The position numbers and the translations under genes are program-made. The notes under the pieces are model-generated. The model was not told the DNA's origin. It did no database searches and saw only the letters and a list, made by a program, of their open reading frames with translations. This document shows, in pieces, positions 1 through 9,810 of a stretch of 64,000 nt of DNA (the stretch's first letter is position 1; each line of letters starts with the position of its first letter). The DNA is from Pseudomonas fluorescens (GTDB taxonomy: Bacteria; Pseudomonadota; Gammaproteobacteria; Pseudomonadales; Pseudomonadaceae): the NCBI RefSeq assembly GCF_900215245.1, contig NZ_LT907842.1:1984001-2048000 (forward strand), given 5' to 3'.

Positions 1-60
1 ATCGGCCCACGCTATCGATGCCACGCTCAGCACCACACAGGCGCCCAGTAACTTATACAT
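1..60 (-). CDS. tagR: N-terminal fragment of a secreted T6SS accessory protein (probably TagR)
   Basis: Only the first 20 residues are inside the window: a basic start, a hydrophobic core and an Ala-Trp-Ala-Asp end, which is a clear Sec signal peptide with likely cleavage after the AWA. The ATG overlaps the end of the ABC permease gene by 8 bases, so it is the next gene of the same minus-strand operon. In P. aeruginosa HSI-I the order is ppkA-tagT-tagS-tagR-tagQ, and TagR is a periplasmic formylglycine-enzyme-like protein that acts upstream of PpkA. The assignment to TagR rests on gene order and the signal peptide alone; the diagnostic domain lies outside the window. Confidence 0.55.
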   Translation of the reverse strand, partial: MYKLLGACVVLSVASIAWAD

Positions 61-1237
61 CTCTGATTCCTTCAGAAGCCTGGATACGCGCCACTCGCCA
101 ACCACCACAGGCCGCCGCCAGGGCGCTGACGCCAAGGATTGCAACCAGGGCCAGGCCGTAGTGACGCGCCAGCAGGTGACTGGCGTATTCGCCCGGCACC
201 TGCACAAATAATTGATTCAAACCCATCTCGGCCAAGCCATAGAGCCCGGCACTCAGCCCAGCGGCGAAACCTGCGCTGTAGAGCGCCTGCGTCACCACAA
301 ACAGCAACAGTGCGCCGGTGGAAAACCCCAGCAGACGCAACACGGATAACTCCCGGCGCTTGCGCGCCACGGCGGCCAACGCCCCGGCAAAGATCGCCGC
401 AAACGCGCCCGCCAAGGCCAGCCCGGCGATGATCCAGAACACGATCGACAGGTTGCGGCTCAACGACTGCACCTGGGCGATGGTTTGCGCCTGGGTCGAG
501 ACCAACAGATTCTGCCCGGCAAAATACACTCGCAACGGCTCTACATCGGTGAGGGTGCGTGCGTACAGGCGAAACGCCGGGTACACACGCTGCTCACTCA
601 CACCCACCGCGTCACCCTCCCAACCCAATGCGGGCACCGCGCGACCGTCGCGATAATCTTCGGCCGCTTCCAGCAGGCCCAAATCTGCCAACAAGCCATC
701 GCGGGCAAAGGCTTCCAGCGGCAATACCGCCTGCACCTGCAGCCGTGTGCGCTGATCTTCGACACGCCCCGCCACTTGTCGCGCAAAACGGGCTTCCAAC
801 CAATCCCCAGGTCGCGCCGCGAGCTTTTCAGCGGCGGTGTGGCTCAGCACAATCTGGTCCAGGCCGCGCGGCATCGGCAAACCCGCCAGCAAAGGATCGC
901 CCGGCGCCGTCGGCAGCATTTCCAGGGTGAGCGTGCCCACCTGCGCGGTCGCCGCAATCTGCCGGGTACGCGGCACGGCAAACCCGACATCACTGCGCAG
1001 GCCGAGCTGCTCGATAAACGCGCTGCTGAATCGACCACCGCCCAACGGAATAATTTCACGGGTGGCGGGATCGGTCTCCAGGCGTTCGGTCAAACTGCTA
1101 ACCAGTCCAAACTTCAGGCCAAATAACACCAGCAACGGCACCATGACGGCCACCAGCGCCAGCACCGAACAGGCGGACAGCCAGGCATCGTTGCGGTAAT
1201 CCTGCCAGGCCAGTGAGGCAACCAGACCGCTGCGCAT
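53..1237 (-). CDS. tagS: TagS-like ABC transporter permease (FtsX/MacB family) of the T6SS phosphorylation pathway
   Basis: This 394-residue membrane protein has one N-terminal membrane segment (about 25-47), a long periplasmic domain, and three C-terminal segments beginning near residue 265, which is the FtsX/LolC permease layout. Together with the ATPase encoded just upstream it should form the TagTS complex that relays a surface signal to the PpkA kinase in HSI-I type systems. The ATG at 1237 overlaps the tagT stop codon as TGATG. A GTG two codons further upstream is possible, but the overlap favours the ATG. The role is taken from the P. aeruginosa TagTSRQ module; the permease family is visible in the sequence. 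Confidence 0.82.
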   Translation of the reverse strand: MRSGLVASLAWQDYRNDAWLSACSVLALVAVMVPLLVLFGLKFGLVSSLTERLETDPATREIIPLGGGRFSSAFIEQLGLRSDVGFAVPRTRQIAATAQVGTLTLEMLPTAPGDPLLAGLPMPRGLDQIVLSHTAAEKLAARPGDWLEARFARQVAGRVEDQRTRLQVQAVLPLEAFARDGLLADLGLLEAAEDYRDGRAVPALGWEGDAVGVSEQRVYPAFRLYARTLTDVEPLRVYFAGQNLLVSTQAQTIAQVQSLSRNLSIVFWIIAGLALAGAFAAIFAGALAAVARKRRELSVLRLLGFSTGALLLFVVTQALYSAGFAAGLSAGLYGLAEMGLNQLFVQVPGEYASHLLARHYGLALVAILGVSALAAACGGWRVARIQASEGIRDV

Positions 1238-1941
1238 CAGCACGCCTCCCCGAGGGTCGCGGTGACGCCGCCGTCGGTGTCACGACGGCAAGTGATGCGC
1301 CGCACCTGCAAGCCGCTGGCACGGGCCAGGGGTTCGTCATGCGTGGCGATCACGCAGGCCGCACGGTGTTCGAGGGCCTGGGCCAGCAGCGCCTGCATCA
1401 CACGCTCAGCGTTAAGCGGGTCAAGGGACGCCGTCGGCTCATCCGCCAGCACCAGTTGCGGCGCGTGGGCCAAGGCTCGGGCGCAGCTGACGCGCTGGCG
1501 TTGGCCCACTGACAGCGAGGCCGGTTTTTTGGCCAACTGATCGCTGATTTCCAGTTGCTCGGCCAGCCGCGCCACGCTGCCGTCGTCCTTCAACCCCAAC
1601 AGTTGCCGGGACAGAGCGATATTCCCGCGCACATCGAGAAACCCCAGCAGCCCACCGGTTTGCAGCACATAGCCCAAGTGCCGGCTACGTAACCCGGCCA
1701 ACGTGGAGTGTTGATCGCCACGCCACAAGCCGCCAATGTCGACCTGGTTGAAGACAAACTGGCCAACCTGATCCGGCGCCAACACCAGCGCCAACAGATC
1801 CAGCAACGTGCTTTTGCCACAGCCACTCGGCCCGACAATTGCCAGTTGCTCACCCGCCCGCAGCGTCAGCGCCGGAATCACCAGGCTATAGCGCTGGCTA
1901 CCGAGGCCCCGGCTCTTATGCACCGCGCTCACAGTCAACAT
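1237..1941 (-). CDS. tagT: TagT-like ABC transporter ATP-binding protein
   Basis: This 234-residue ABC ATPase has a Walker A motif GPSGCGKST near residue 36, a signature LSVGQRQRV, and a Walker B LVLADEPTASLD, so it should be an active ATPase of the LolD/MacB type. It pairs with the FtsX-like permease downstream and forms with it the TagTS arm of the threonine phosphorylation pathway. The reading frame stays open upstream, but the ATG at 1941 overlaps the ppkA stop as TGATG and gives the usual family length, so this start was chosen. The two consecutive TGATG junctions (ppkA/tagT and tagT/tagS) point to coupled translation and fixed stoichiometry. Confidence 0.85.
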   Translation of the reverse strand: MLTVSAVHKSRGLGSQRYSLVIPALTLRAGEQLAIVGPSGCGKSTLLDLLALVLAPDQVGQFVFNQVDIGGLWRGDQHSTLAGLRSRHLGYVLQTGGLLGFLDVRGNIALSRQLLGLKDDGSVARLAEQLEISDQLAKKPASLSVGQRQRVSCARALAHAPQLVLADEPTASLDPLNAERVMQALLAQALEHRAACVIATHDEPLARASGLQVRRITCRRDTDGGVTATLGEAC

Positions 1942-4900
1942 CACGGCAGCGTCGACAACGGCACGCGATACAACGCATCGCCCGGTTCGGCATCGCCGAA
2001 ACGGACCCAATTGGCCACGTCATTGTGGAAGGTTTCGTAGAGACGGATTTTCGAATCCAGCTCGTCAATAAAGTCTTCCTGCTCGGCGACACTCAACGAC
2101 AACCACAAGTCCTGCGTCATGTTCAGCGACTTGCTGCGGTACGGCAGGCCTTCCAGGTATTCGCCGAGAAGGCCGCCGTCGGCCAGGTTGCCGCCCTTGC
2201 GCAGGGCTTGCGGGTCGCGGCTCATATAGGCCGAGGCGCTGGCGATTTCCTGGAAGAAGTCTTTGGGCGAGGTCTGGGTTTTGCGCGCGGCATCGACGAT
2301 CAGCTTCAACGATTGCTGCAGGTCATTGAGCTGCAACTTGGTTAACATCACGCACACCTGGAACGCCGGCAGCGCCGGGTTCGTCAGGTCCCGGTCGGCC
2401 GTCCAGGCGCTGACCAATTGCGGGGCCTGGCTCGCGGTTTTGCGGCCGAGAAAATCCATGTGCATGGCGTAGCCGACAGCGGCGGACTTATCGGCCAGGC
2501 TCGGCGCGGAGCTCAGCAGCGGCACCGGTTGCGGCGTATTGCTGCGCACTTGGTGCACGAGGTTGGCAAACACGCTGCCAATCTCATCGACACGCTCGCC
2601 GAGCTTGCGCACATCACCGCCCGGCACCGGCGTATAGAGGTCGCCGATCTGCGGGTTGGCGTCGGCGGTGAGCACGCGATATTGGCTTTCCGCACCGGCA
2701 TGGGTTTTCTTGCCGGCGTCGGTGCGCAGGTGCAGGGCGTAGATCTTGATCTGCTTGCCCAGTGCCGCCTGGCGCACTTCGGCTTCGTTCATTTGGGTGG
2801 CGGCAAACGGATCGTTTTTACGCAGCGCGCCGGCGTCGGTGACCAGCAGGATAATGCGCCCGCCGTAGCCGGACCAATCCATGTCATCCACCGCCTGCAT
2901 CACACCGGCAAACGCGTCTTCGTTGAACGAGTGGCTGGACACGGTAGACGCCTTGACCTGACGCGCCATGTCGAGGAAGCGTTGCGGATCGCGACCCTGA
3001 TCAAGGGTGATCAGGGTCTTGGCCACATATTCCAGGCCCGGGGTTTTCTTGATGCTGTTGCGAAAACCCACCAGGCCGAAGCTGACGCTGTCCAACTCGC
3101 CGCGCTCGGCAATGCGGGTTTGCAGCTCATGTACGACGTCGCGGACCTGGTCGATATAAGGCTGCATCGACACGGTGGTGTCGACCACCAACACCACCGC
3201 GGTGCGGAAGGCGTCGGCATTGGCGCTGAGCACACGGGCGGCCGGTTTGGCGGCAGCAGCACTCCCGGGATCGATGGACGCTACGTTAAGCAACTGCACC
3301 GGTTGGCCGTTTTCATCGAAGCTCTCCTTGGCGTCGAAGATCGGCAGCAGGTAAAACTGGTTTTGCGGGACCGCGCTGGCCGTCGGCTCAAGCGCCAGCA
3401 CTTGTTGATTGTCTTCGCTGTTCTTCTGCGCCTTGGCCAAGGCGGTTTTCGCGGCAGCGGGATCCGCCAACAGTTTTTCCACCTCAGAGGATTGGCGCAG
3501 GAACATCACCGGCGCACGGCCCGAGCGCTCGGTGAACTTGAGCACCAGGCTTTGCTTCCAGTCGCTGACCTGAGCGGCTGGCAACCAGCCATCGCTGCGC
3601 CCATCGGTGGCGGCACCGACACGCACCCACGGGCTGCCATCGATGTCTTTGCGCTGGTAAACGTAGAGCACGGAAAACGCCGGCAGCGCCTCGTCGGCCG
3701 CACCACCGGCGTCATGGGACAGCTTGGCGCCGGGCTTGCTGAGCACCCGTTGAAACAAGGTCTTTTTGCCGGCCATCAGCAAAGGCCGCTGGCCGCCATC
3801 CACATCCGCCACGGCCGGTTTTACCGGCGTAGGTGGCGGCGTCGGGGTCGCCGGTGTTTTCGGGACTACGGCGGCGGGCGGTGCCGCAGGCGTATCGCCG
3901 CTGCTCAGCCACCAGTAACTGGCACCGCCAATCGCCAGCGCCACCGCCACCGCGACTGCAGCCAACGCCAGCACCGGCCCTCGACGCTGTTCGGACACGG
4001 CGTGGTGTTGCGTCGGTGTCACCACTGGCTGGCGCACCGGTTGTGGCTGAGGCTTTTCAGTCGGAATCTCGATGGACACCGGCGTCATACCCGCCAGATC
4101 AAAACTCAGCGGAATCGGCAACGGCCGCACCAGCGTCGCTTCAGGCGAGTCCGCCGGCAGTTGATCCAAGGCCCGCAACAACGCCGCCGCATCCGGGAAA
4201 CGCTCGGCCGGGTCCTTGGCCAACAGCTTACGCAGCACGTCCTGATAACGGCCGTGGTGCACCGGCAACTCCGGCAGCGGCTCGGTCAGGTGAGCCAGCG
4301 CGGTGGAGAGTGCATCGGTGCCGGTGTAGGGCAGCTTGCCGACAAGGATTTCATAGAGCACCACGCCCAGCGCGTACAGGTCGGCGCGGCCATCAATCTC
4401 CTGGCCGCGCGCCTGTTCCGGGCTCATGTAGCTCGGCGTGCCCACGGCAAATCCGGCCTGGGTGAACTGGGTACGGTCGTCCAGCGACTTGGCGATACCG
4501 AAGTCCGACAACACCGCGGTGCCGTCGGCGCGGAACAGAATATTCGCCGGTTTGACGTCGCGGTGCACCAGCCCCTGGGCATGCGCATAGCCCAGGGCCG
4601 AGGCGATCTGGCGGATCAGGGTCACGCCCTGCTCCGGCGTCAGCCCGGCAGCGATACGCTCTTTGAGCGTGCCGTTGGGCAGGTACTCCATGGCCATGTA
4701 ATACAGCTCACCGACATTGCCGATGTCATGGATGGTCACCGTGTGCGGGTGGGACAGGCGCGCCAGGGTCTTGCCCTCGCGCAGGAAACGCTCGCAAAAA
4801 CTCGGATCAGCCGCCAACGCCGCCGCCATCACCTTCAACGCCACCTTGCGCTCCAGCGAGCGTTGGGTCGCCAGGTACACGCTGGCCATGGCGCCTTCGC

Positions 4901-4943
4901 CGATCTCGCCTTCGATGTCATAACCCGCAATCACGATGTTCAT
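1941..4943 (-). CDS. ppkA: PpkA-type serine/threonine protein kinase of the T6SS
   Basis: This is a 1000-residue Hanks-type kinase: glycine loop GEGAMASV at 15-22, lysine 37, catalytic HRDVKPANI near 127 and DFG at 147, so all key residues are present. A proline-rich linker and one membrane segment (about 325-347) follow. The periplasmic half carries a von Willebrand A domain starting near residue 580, with the metal-site motif DTTVS. PpkA dimerises on stimulation and phosphorylates Fha to switch on secretion in HSI-I systems. The gene overlaps pppA by ATGA and tagT by TGATG. Length and architecture match P. aeruginosa PpkA; the substrate is inferred from that system. Confidence 0.93.
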   Translation of the reverse strand: MNIVIAGYDIEGEIGEGAMASVYLATQRSLERKVALKVMAAALAADPSFCERFLREGKTLARLSHPHTVTIHDIGNVGELYYMAMEYLPNGTLKERIAAGLTPEQGVTLIRQIASALGYAHAQGLVHRDVKPANILFRADGTAVLSDFGIAKSLDDRTQFTQAGFAVGTPSYMSPEQARGQEIDGRADLYALGVVLYEILVGKLPYTGTDALSTALAHLTEPLPELPVHHGRYQDVLRKLLAKDPAERFPDAAALLRALDQLPADSPEATLVRPLPIPLSFDLAGMTPVSIEIPTEKPQPQPVRQPVVTPTQHHAVSEQRRGPVLALAAVAVAVALAIGGASYWWLSSGDTPAAPPAAVVPKTPATPTPPPTPVKPAVADVDGGQRPLLMAGKKTLFQRVLSKPGAKLSHDAGGAADEALPAFSVLYVYQRKDIDGSPWVRVGAATDGRSDGWLPAAQVSDWKQSLVLKFTERSGRAPVMFLRQSSEVEKLLADPAAAKTALAKAQKNSEDNQQVLALEPTASAVPQNQFYLLPIFDAKESFDENGQPVQLLNVASIDPGSAAAAKPAARVLSANADAFRTAVVLVVDTTVSMQPYIDQVRDVVHELQTRIAERGELDSVSFGLVGFRNSIKKTPGLEYVAKTLITLDQGRDPQRFLDMARQVKASTVSSHSFNEDAFAGVMQAVDDMDWSGYGGRIILLVTDAGALRKNDPFAATQMNEAEVRQAALGKQIKIYALHLRTDAGKKTHAGAESQYRVLTADANPQIGDLYTPVPGGDVRKLGERVDEIGSVFANLVHQVRSNTPQPVPLLSSAPSLADKSAAVGYAMHMDFLGRKTASQAPQLVSAWTADRDLTNPALPAFQVCVMLTKLQLNDLQQSLKLIVDAARKTQTSPKDFFQEIASASAYMSRDPQALRKGGNLADGGLLGEYLEGLPYRSKSLNMTQDLWLSLSVAEQEDFIDELDSKIRLYETFHNDVANWVRFGDAEPGDALYRVPLSTLP

Positions 4944-5659
4944 GGCGAAACCTTCACGACAATGGCGGTGATGTTGTCCGGCGCGCCCCGGTTAAGCCCC
5001 AGGTGCACCAGGCTGCGCACGATTTCATCCGGGGGGTCATGGCTGAGGACCTCGCGGATTTCATGGTCCTCGACGGTCTTGTTCAGGCCGTCGCTGCACA
5101 GCAGGTAGCTGTCGCCGGGCGCGATCAGCAAGTCGACCACGGCCAATTCCAGCTGCGCCTCCACACCCACCGCGCGGGTGACGATATTGGCGCGCGGGTG
5201 CACGCGGGCATCGGCTTCGCTGAGCAAGCCGCTGTCCTGCAGGTCCTGCACGTAGCTGTGGTCGCGGGAAATGCCTTCGAGCACGCCATCGCGCAGGCGG
5301 TACAAGCGACTGTCACCGGCCCACAAACACACGCCACGCAGGCCGCGTGCCGCCAGCACAACGACGGTACTGCCCATCATCGTCACGCCACGGTTGGCCG
5401 TTTCTTCACGCACGCTCGCGTTGATGCGGATCAGGTCATTGCGCAGGGCCGCCGAATACTCATCCAGAGAACGCCCCACCGGCACATTGCGCAGGCTGTC
5501 GACGATCAGGCTGCTGACATAGTCCCCTGCCGCATGCCCGCCCATGCCATCGGCCACCACCCACAGGCGGTTTTCCGGCAGGTCCAGGCACGCGTCTTCA
5601 TTGACCTGGCGCACCATGCCCACATGGCTTTTGCTCGCGGATTTGAACGTCGACCCCAT
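4940..5659 (-). CDS. pppA: PppA-type PP2C serine/threonine phosphatase
   Basis: This 239-residue PPM/PP2C phosphatase has the metal-binding motifs NEDA near residue 20, DGMGGHAAGD near 37, CSDGLNK in the C-terminal half, and a final DNITAI motif, so the two-metal centre is complete. It should remove phosphate from Fha and reset the T6SS after firing, opposing PpkA. It sits between tagF (one codon boundary apart, no gap) and ppkA (4-base overlap). It is short and has no membrane segment, so it is cytoplasmic, as expected for the family. Confidence 0.92.
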   Translation of the reverse strand: MGSTFKSASKSHVGMVRQVNEDACLDLPENRLWVVADGMGGHAAGDYVSSLIVDSLRNVPVGRSLDEYSAALRNDLIRINASVREETANRGVTMMGSTVVVLAARGLRGVCLWAGDSRLYRLRDGVLEGISRDHSYVQDLQDSGLLSEADARVHPRANIVTRAVGVEAQLELAVVDLLIAPGDSYLLCSDGLNKTVEDHEIREVLSHDPPDEIVRSLVHLGLNRGAPDNITAIVVKVSP

Positions 5660-6313
5660 CTACACCACACCTTCTTGTCCGAGCAAAAACTGCGCAAAAT
5701 CACTGGCGGCAGGCAAACCCTGACACCGTAATAAACCAGGGGAAATCACCTGCGAACCACGCCCCCACCACAGGCTGGCGCCTTCGCAGGCCTGTTCGGC
5801 GAGCGCGGTCATTCGGCTGTGGGGCACGGTGGCGGCAACCCGTTGCAGGCCCGCAAAGCGGCTGTCCACGGCGCGCGGCTCGCTGGCTGGAATGCCCAGT
5901 TTGTCGAGGTCGTCGTTGAAGCCTTCAAAGGTCGCGCCCGCGTCCAGGGTGCTGAGCAACAGCTCTTCAGCCTGTTCGAACCAGGTGTCCGGCCCGCCGA
6001 CCAGCGAAGCCGGATTGGTGTCGTGATCCAGCAAAGCGACCACCGCCAACGGAAAATACCGCCCGACCCGGTCAATGCTTGGCATCACCACGCCCGCCGC
6101 AGCGTCCGGCCCGCACACACCGGGCGCCAGCACAAAGCGCCACAACGGGCTGACCAGGTACACGTTGAGCCAGTCGCCGCCCAGGCTGTTCTGGCTGGCG
6201 AGCAACCCCGCCGCCAGCCAGCTGTCCCACGGGCCGATAAAACTCTGGGGCAAGGCGCGACTGACAAAGTCACCGCGGCTGGCCAACTTGCCGTAGAAAC
6301 CCAGCGTCGTCAT
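5660..6313 (-). CDS. tagF: TagF, T6SS post-translational repressor
   Basis: This 217-residue protein begins with GFYGKLASRGDFVSR and contains WLNVYLVSPLWRF, both typical of TagF/ImpM (DUF2094). In P. aeruginosa TagF holds the H1-T6SS off independently of the PpkA pathway, probably by binding Fha. It is a stand-alone protein here; in some other bacteria it is fused to PppA, and the direct abutment with pppA fits that relationship. The ATG overlaps the tssM stop as ATGA. Confidence 0.88.
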   Translation of the reverse strand: MTTLGFYGKLASRGDFVSRALPQSFIGPWDSWLAAGLLASQNSLGGDWLNVYLVSPLWRFVLAPGVCGPDAAAGVVMPSIDRVGRYFPLAVVALLDHDTNPASLVGGPDTWFEQAEELLLSTLDAGATFEGFNDDLDKLGIPASEPRAVDSRFAGLQRVAATVPHSRMTALAEQACEGASLWWGRGSQVISPGLLRCQGLPAASDFAQFLLGQEGVV

Positions 6314-9300
6314 AGCCGCTCCGGCAGGCTGAAGCCGCTGAGCACACGGCTCTTGAACGGGTTGAAGGCGCTGTTGGCACGCAACTCGTAGGCGATGCTC
6401 GCGCCGTCTACTCGCAGGCGCAGGTTGAAACGGTCCGGCGAGTTACCGGCGGTGAGGTCCGATTGCTCCAGCAGGCGGAACCACGCCCACGGCCCGTCCA
6501 GGGTCACGCCCGAACGGCCGCTGGCCGACGGCGGCATGATGGAAATACGTACCACGCCAATGCTGCCCGGGTTCGGCCACTGCATGGCCACCGGGCGGCT
6601 TGGGCCGTGGTCGTAGCTCAATTGCTGGCCGTCCAGGTCCAGCAGGAACTGAGTGATCGTCGGGTCCATCGACACCGGCTTGAGTTCGAAACGCACAATC
6701 GGCTGGGTGCCGCCGGCGCGGAAAAACGCATCACGAATGGCCGCCGCACGCTGGAAAGTTTGCAGCACGCCCGGCGCAATCCCGAGCTTCTGCGCTGCGC
6801 CAGGCTGCCAGCGCCAGGTCGACGCGGACGTGTCCACGTAAGGCTGCAGGTATTTGCGGAAGTAGTTATCCATCACCCCGCCCACACCAAAAAACTGCCC
6901 AAAGTCATCCAGCGTGGCGTCGCGCGCGCTGCCTGGCGACATCGGGTAACGACCGGCCAGGGACTGGCGATACACGTTGACCACTTCGCTGACCCACGCT
7001 GCGTTCAGTTGGTTACGCACGCCACCCATCATGCTGTTGGTGGTGGAATTGACCACCGACTTGACCATGCCCTGCACCAGCGGCGGCTGGCGCTCCGCAT
7101 TCAGGCTGACCCGCGTGGCCGCTGCCGCCGCCTGGTTCTTCGCCTCGCCGAGCAACGCATCGCCACTGGCACCGACCATGGCGCTGACCTGCACATACAG
7201 CGCGTTCATATCCGCGAGCAGGCCGTCGATAGCGGCCGGTTCGCCTTCGTTTTTGCTGACGATGCTGTTGAGTTCAGCGAAATGCGCGGTCACCTGATCA
7301 TCCGCCGCTTGCGCAGTGCTGGTGGTCTGTTGCTCCTGGCCGAGCAGGCTGCCGAGGCGCTCCTTGAGCTTGTCGACACCGCCTTCCACCGGCACGCCTT
7401 TGGCGGCCAATTGGCGCTCTTCGGCTTGCAGGTCGGTTTCCCTGGCCACCGCAACCAGCAGTTTTTTCAGCGGCGACGTCGGGCCGGATATCACTCGCAG
7501 CACATCGGCGGCCTGGGCCACGCTGGTGATCGGCACGAAGTCGATATCCGCAAGCAAGGCATCCCACTGACGCTGGTAATCCTGGAAATACAGGCGGCGC
7601 ACATCGGCGGCGAGGCTCGCCACGTTCTGCTGGTCCGCCTGTTCGCGGCCCAGCACCCACTGCTCTTCAGCCAGGGTGCCCGTCTGATTCAAGCTGCTCA
7701 GCAGGAACGCCTGACGATAGCCCTTGGCGGTGAAAAACCCACTCAACGGCTCGCCCAGCGGCTTGCCACTTTTACGGCTGAACACCAGCGCCGCGTCACG
7801 GCCGGCGGCTTCGTTGATACGAAAGTCAGGAATGCCATCGGGCAGTTTCTGACGTTTGACCCGGTCATAGACGCGCTGGGCCACCGGCAGTTGTTGCAGT
7901 TGCCGACGCAGGTCGTCGATCAGCCGTGGGTCGAGTCGCGCGTTCGGCGGATGGCGCTCGAACAGCGCCTGCAAATGCCCGGTCAACGCCTGGCGCTGAT
8001 CGGCCGGCAGGTCACGCGGCAAGCTGCGGTCCCAGTCCAGGGCGATCCAGGCCTTGATGAAGTCCGGGTCGTAATGCTCACTGTCGGCGAGCATCAGGTA
8101 GGCCTTGAGGCCTTCATAGAGGAAGTCGGAATTGCCACCGCCGTGCAGTTGCTCCTCGATGCGCGTCACCAGGCGGGGCGCGAATACTGCGATCAACAGC
8201 TTGCGGTAGACACTGGCGGACTCAGCTTCAAGCATGTCGCCTTGATACAGGCCCAGCCCTTCGGACCAGTTCGGCGAATCACCCGCGAGGTTCTTCACCG
8301 CATTGAGCAACGGCAGCACGGCGAGGACGTCACGCTGCGCCGGGCTGAGGTTCTGTACCGTCTGGCCCAGCGGCGCGACCTTCTGGTCGACTTGGGCGAT
8401 GTAGGCCTGATTGGCGCGATAACTCACCCACCACAAACTGCTCACCACCACGACCAGGGCCACGGTAGCGGCCAATACGCCGCGTGCGATCCATTTGCGC
8501 CGCCGCTCGACCTTCGGGTTCACCCCCACCAGGCCACGCTCGGCAAACGCCACGGCAGTGAACAGTTTTTCGATGAAATAACTGCGCCCGGTACCGCTCT
8601 GGCGCGCCAGGTGCTGGCGGTCCAGATTCATGCTCTGGGCCATGGCGCCGATCAAGCGATCAATCGGGCTGCCTTCCTGGGTGCCGCTGGTGAAGTACAC
8701 GCCGCGCAGCAATACACGCTCTTCAAAAGCATTGGGCTTGAACACGCCCTCAAGGAAGCTTTGCAGGCAATCCTTCAACGCGCCGAACTGCTGCGGGAAG
8801 CCGTAGATCAGGTCGCGCCGCGCCGGGTCGCGCTCCTGTTGCAAGCGTTCCACCAAGCGTTCGTTGAGGCGCTGTTCCAAGCCTGCAAATTCGCTTTGCA
8901 GATGGGCCAACGGGCTGTCGCTGTTCTTGCCGTCATCCAGGGCAAAGGTCATGCCCCACACCTGGGCGCGGTCTTCTTTGCTCAGGTTGTCGAAGAACTC
9001 CATGAAGCCCGGCACCAGGTCGAGCTTGGTCAGCATCAGGTAGATCGGGAAACGCACGCCCAGCTGGGTGTACAGCTCCTGGATACGCAGGCGAATCGCG
9101 GCAGCATGGGCGGCGCGCTCGGCATCGCTGCCCAGCAGCAAATCGGACAGGCTGATAGCGATAAAAGCACCGTCGATCGGGCGGCGCGAGCGCTGCTTTT
9201 TCAGCAGGTCAAGGAAGCCCAGCCACGCGGCTTTATCCACCGTGGAGTTGCTGTCTTGCGTGGTGTAGCGGCCAGCGGTGTCGAGCAAAACGGCTTGATC

Positions 9301-9810
9301 GGTAAACCACCAGTCGCAATTGCGCGTACCGCCAACGCCCCGCACCGCACCGGCGCCCAATTGCGCGGCGAGCGGAAAATGCAGGCCGGAGTTGACCAGC
9401 GCGGTGGTCTTGCCCGAGCCCGGCGGGCCGATGATCACGTACCACGGCAGCTCGTAGAGGTTGCGACGTTCGTCACCGCCAAGCTTGGCCTTTTTCAGCA
9501 GCGTGAGGGCTTCGTCCATGCGCTGGCGCAGGGTCGATAACTCTTCGGCAGTGGCGACACTGTTGGGGTCGACCGGCGTTTCGGCCGCCAGGCTGCGCAT
9601 CACTTCGGCGGCCTGGCGCCGGGCCTGGATAATGCGGAACACGCGGTAAGCGATCCACACGGCAAACACCAGGATGATCAGCGCCCAACGGCGCCCTTCC
9701 GGCACCAGGAAATCGAGCAACGGCCCGACAAACCAGATGATCAGGCTGAGGGCGATCAGGCCCAGCAACGGGATCACCCAGCGAATCATAAAACTGAAAA
9801 ACGCCTTCAC
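6310..9810 (-). CDS. tssM: TssM (IcmF-like) inner-membrane complex protein
   Basis: This 1166-residue IcmF-family protein has two N-terminal membrane segments (about 8-50), a cytoplasmic NTPase-like domain with Walker A motif GPPGSGKTT near residue 128, a third membrane segment near 440-460, and a large periplasmic C-terminal region that contacts TssJ. It is full length for the family with no frameshift. With TssL and TssJ it makes the envelope-spanning channel on which the baseplate docks. The start is a GTG that overlaps the tssL stop as GTGA, giving the expected membrane-anchored N terminus (MKAFFSFMIRWVIPLLG). Confidence 0.95.
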   Translation of the reverse strand: MKAFFSFMIRWVIPLLGLIALSLIIWFVGPLLDFLVPEGRRWALIILVFAVWIAYRVFRIIQARRQAAEVMRSLAAETPVDPNSVATAEELSTLRQRMDEALTLLKKAKLGGDERRNLYELPWYVIIGPPGSGKTTALVNSGLHFPLAAQLGAGAVRGVGGTRNCDWWFTDQAVLLDTAGRYTTQDSNSTVDKAAWLGFLDLLKKQRSRRPIDGAFIAISLSDLLLGSDAERAAHAAAIRLRIQELYTQLGVRFPIYLMLTKLDLVPGFMEFFDNLSKEDRAQVWGMTFALDDGKNSDSPLAHLQSEFAGLEQRLNERLVERLQQERDPARRDLIYGFPQQFGALKDCLQSFLEGVFKPNAFEERVLLRGVYFTSGTQEGSPIDRLIGAMAQSMNLDRQHLARQSGTGRSYFIEKLFTAVAFAERGLVGVNPKVERRRKWIARGVLAATVALVVVVSSLWWVSYRANQAYIAQVDQKVAPLGQTVQNLSPAQRDVLAVLPLLNAVKNLAGDSPNWSEGLGLYQGDMLEAESASVYRKLLIAVFAPRLVTRIEEQLHGGGNSDFLYEGLKAYLMLADSEHYDPDFIKAWIALDWDRSLPRDLPADQRQALTGHLQALFERHPPNARLDPRLIDDLRRQLQQLPVAQRVYDRVKRQKLPDGIPDFRINEAAGRDAALVFSRKSGKPLGEPLSGFFTAKGYRQAFLLSSLNQTGTLAEEQWVLGREQADQQNVASLAADVRRLYFQDYQRQWDALLADIDFVPITSVAQAADVLRVISGPTSPLKKLLVAVARETDLQAEERQLAAKGVPVEGGVDKLKERLGSLLGQEQQTTSTAQAADDQVTAHFAELNSIVSKNEGEPAAIDGLLADMNALYVQVSAMVGASGDALLGEAKNQAAAAATRVSLNAERQPPLVQGMVKSVVNSTTNSMMGGVRNQLNAAWVSEVVNVYRQSLAGRYPMSPGSARDATLDDFGQFFGVGGVMDNYFRKYLQPYVDTSASTWRWQPGAAQKLGIAPGVLQTFQRAAAIRDAFFRAGGTQPIVRFELKPVSMDPTITQFLLDLDGQQLSYDHGPSRPVAMQWPNPGSIGVVRISIMPPSASGRSGVTLDGPWAWFRLLEQSDLTAGNSPDRFNLRLRVDGASIAYELRANSAFNPFKSRVLSGFSLPERL

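Noticed and set aside
2418..5108. 896-codon open frame on the plus strand opposite ppkA and pppA
   Set aside because: The protein is rich in His, Arg, Gln and Val with no domain, no ribosome site and no hydrophobic pattern. It mirrors the GC-rich codon structure of the genes on the other strand.
6463..9540. 1025-codon open frame on the plus strand opposite tssM
   Set aside because: Long antisense frames are expected opposite GC-rich genes. The composition (many His, Arg, Gln, Ala) is not protein-like and no family is recognisable, whereas tssM is fully supported.
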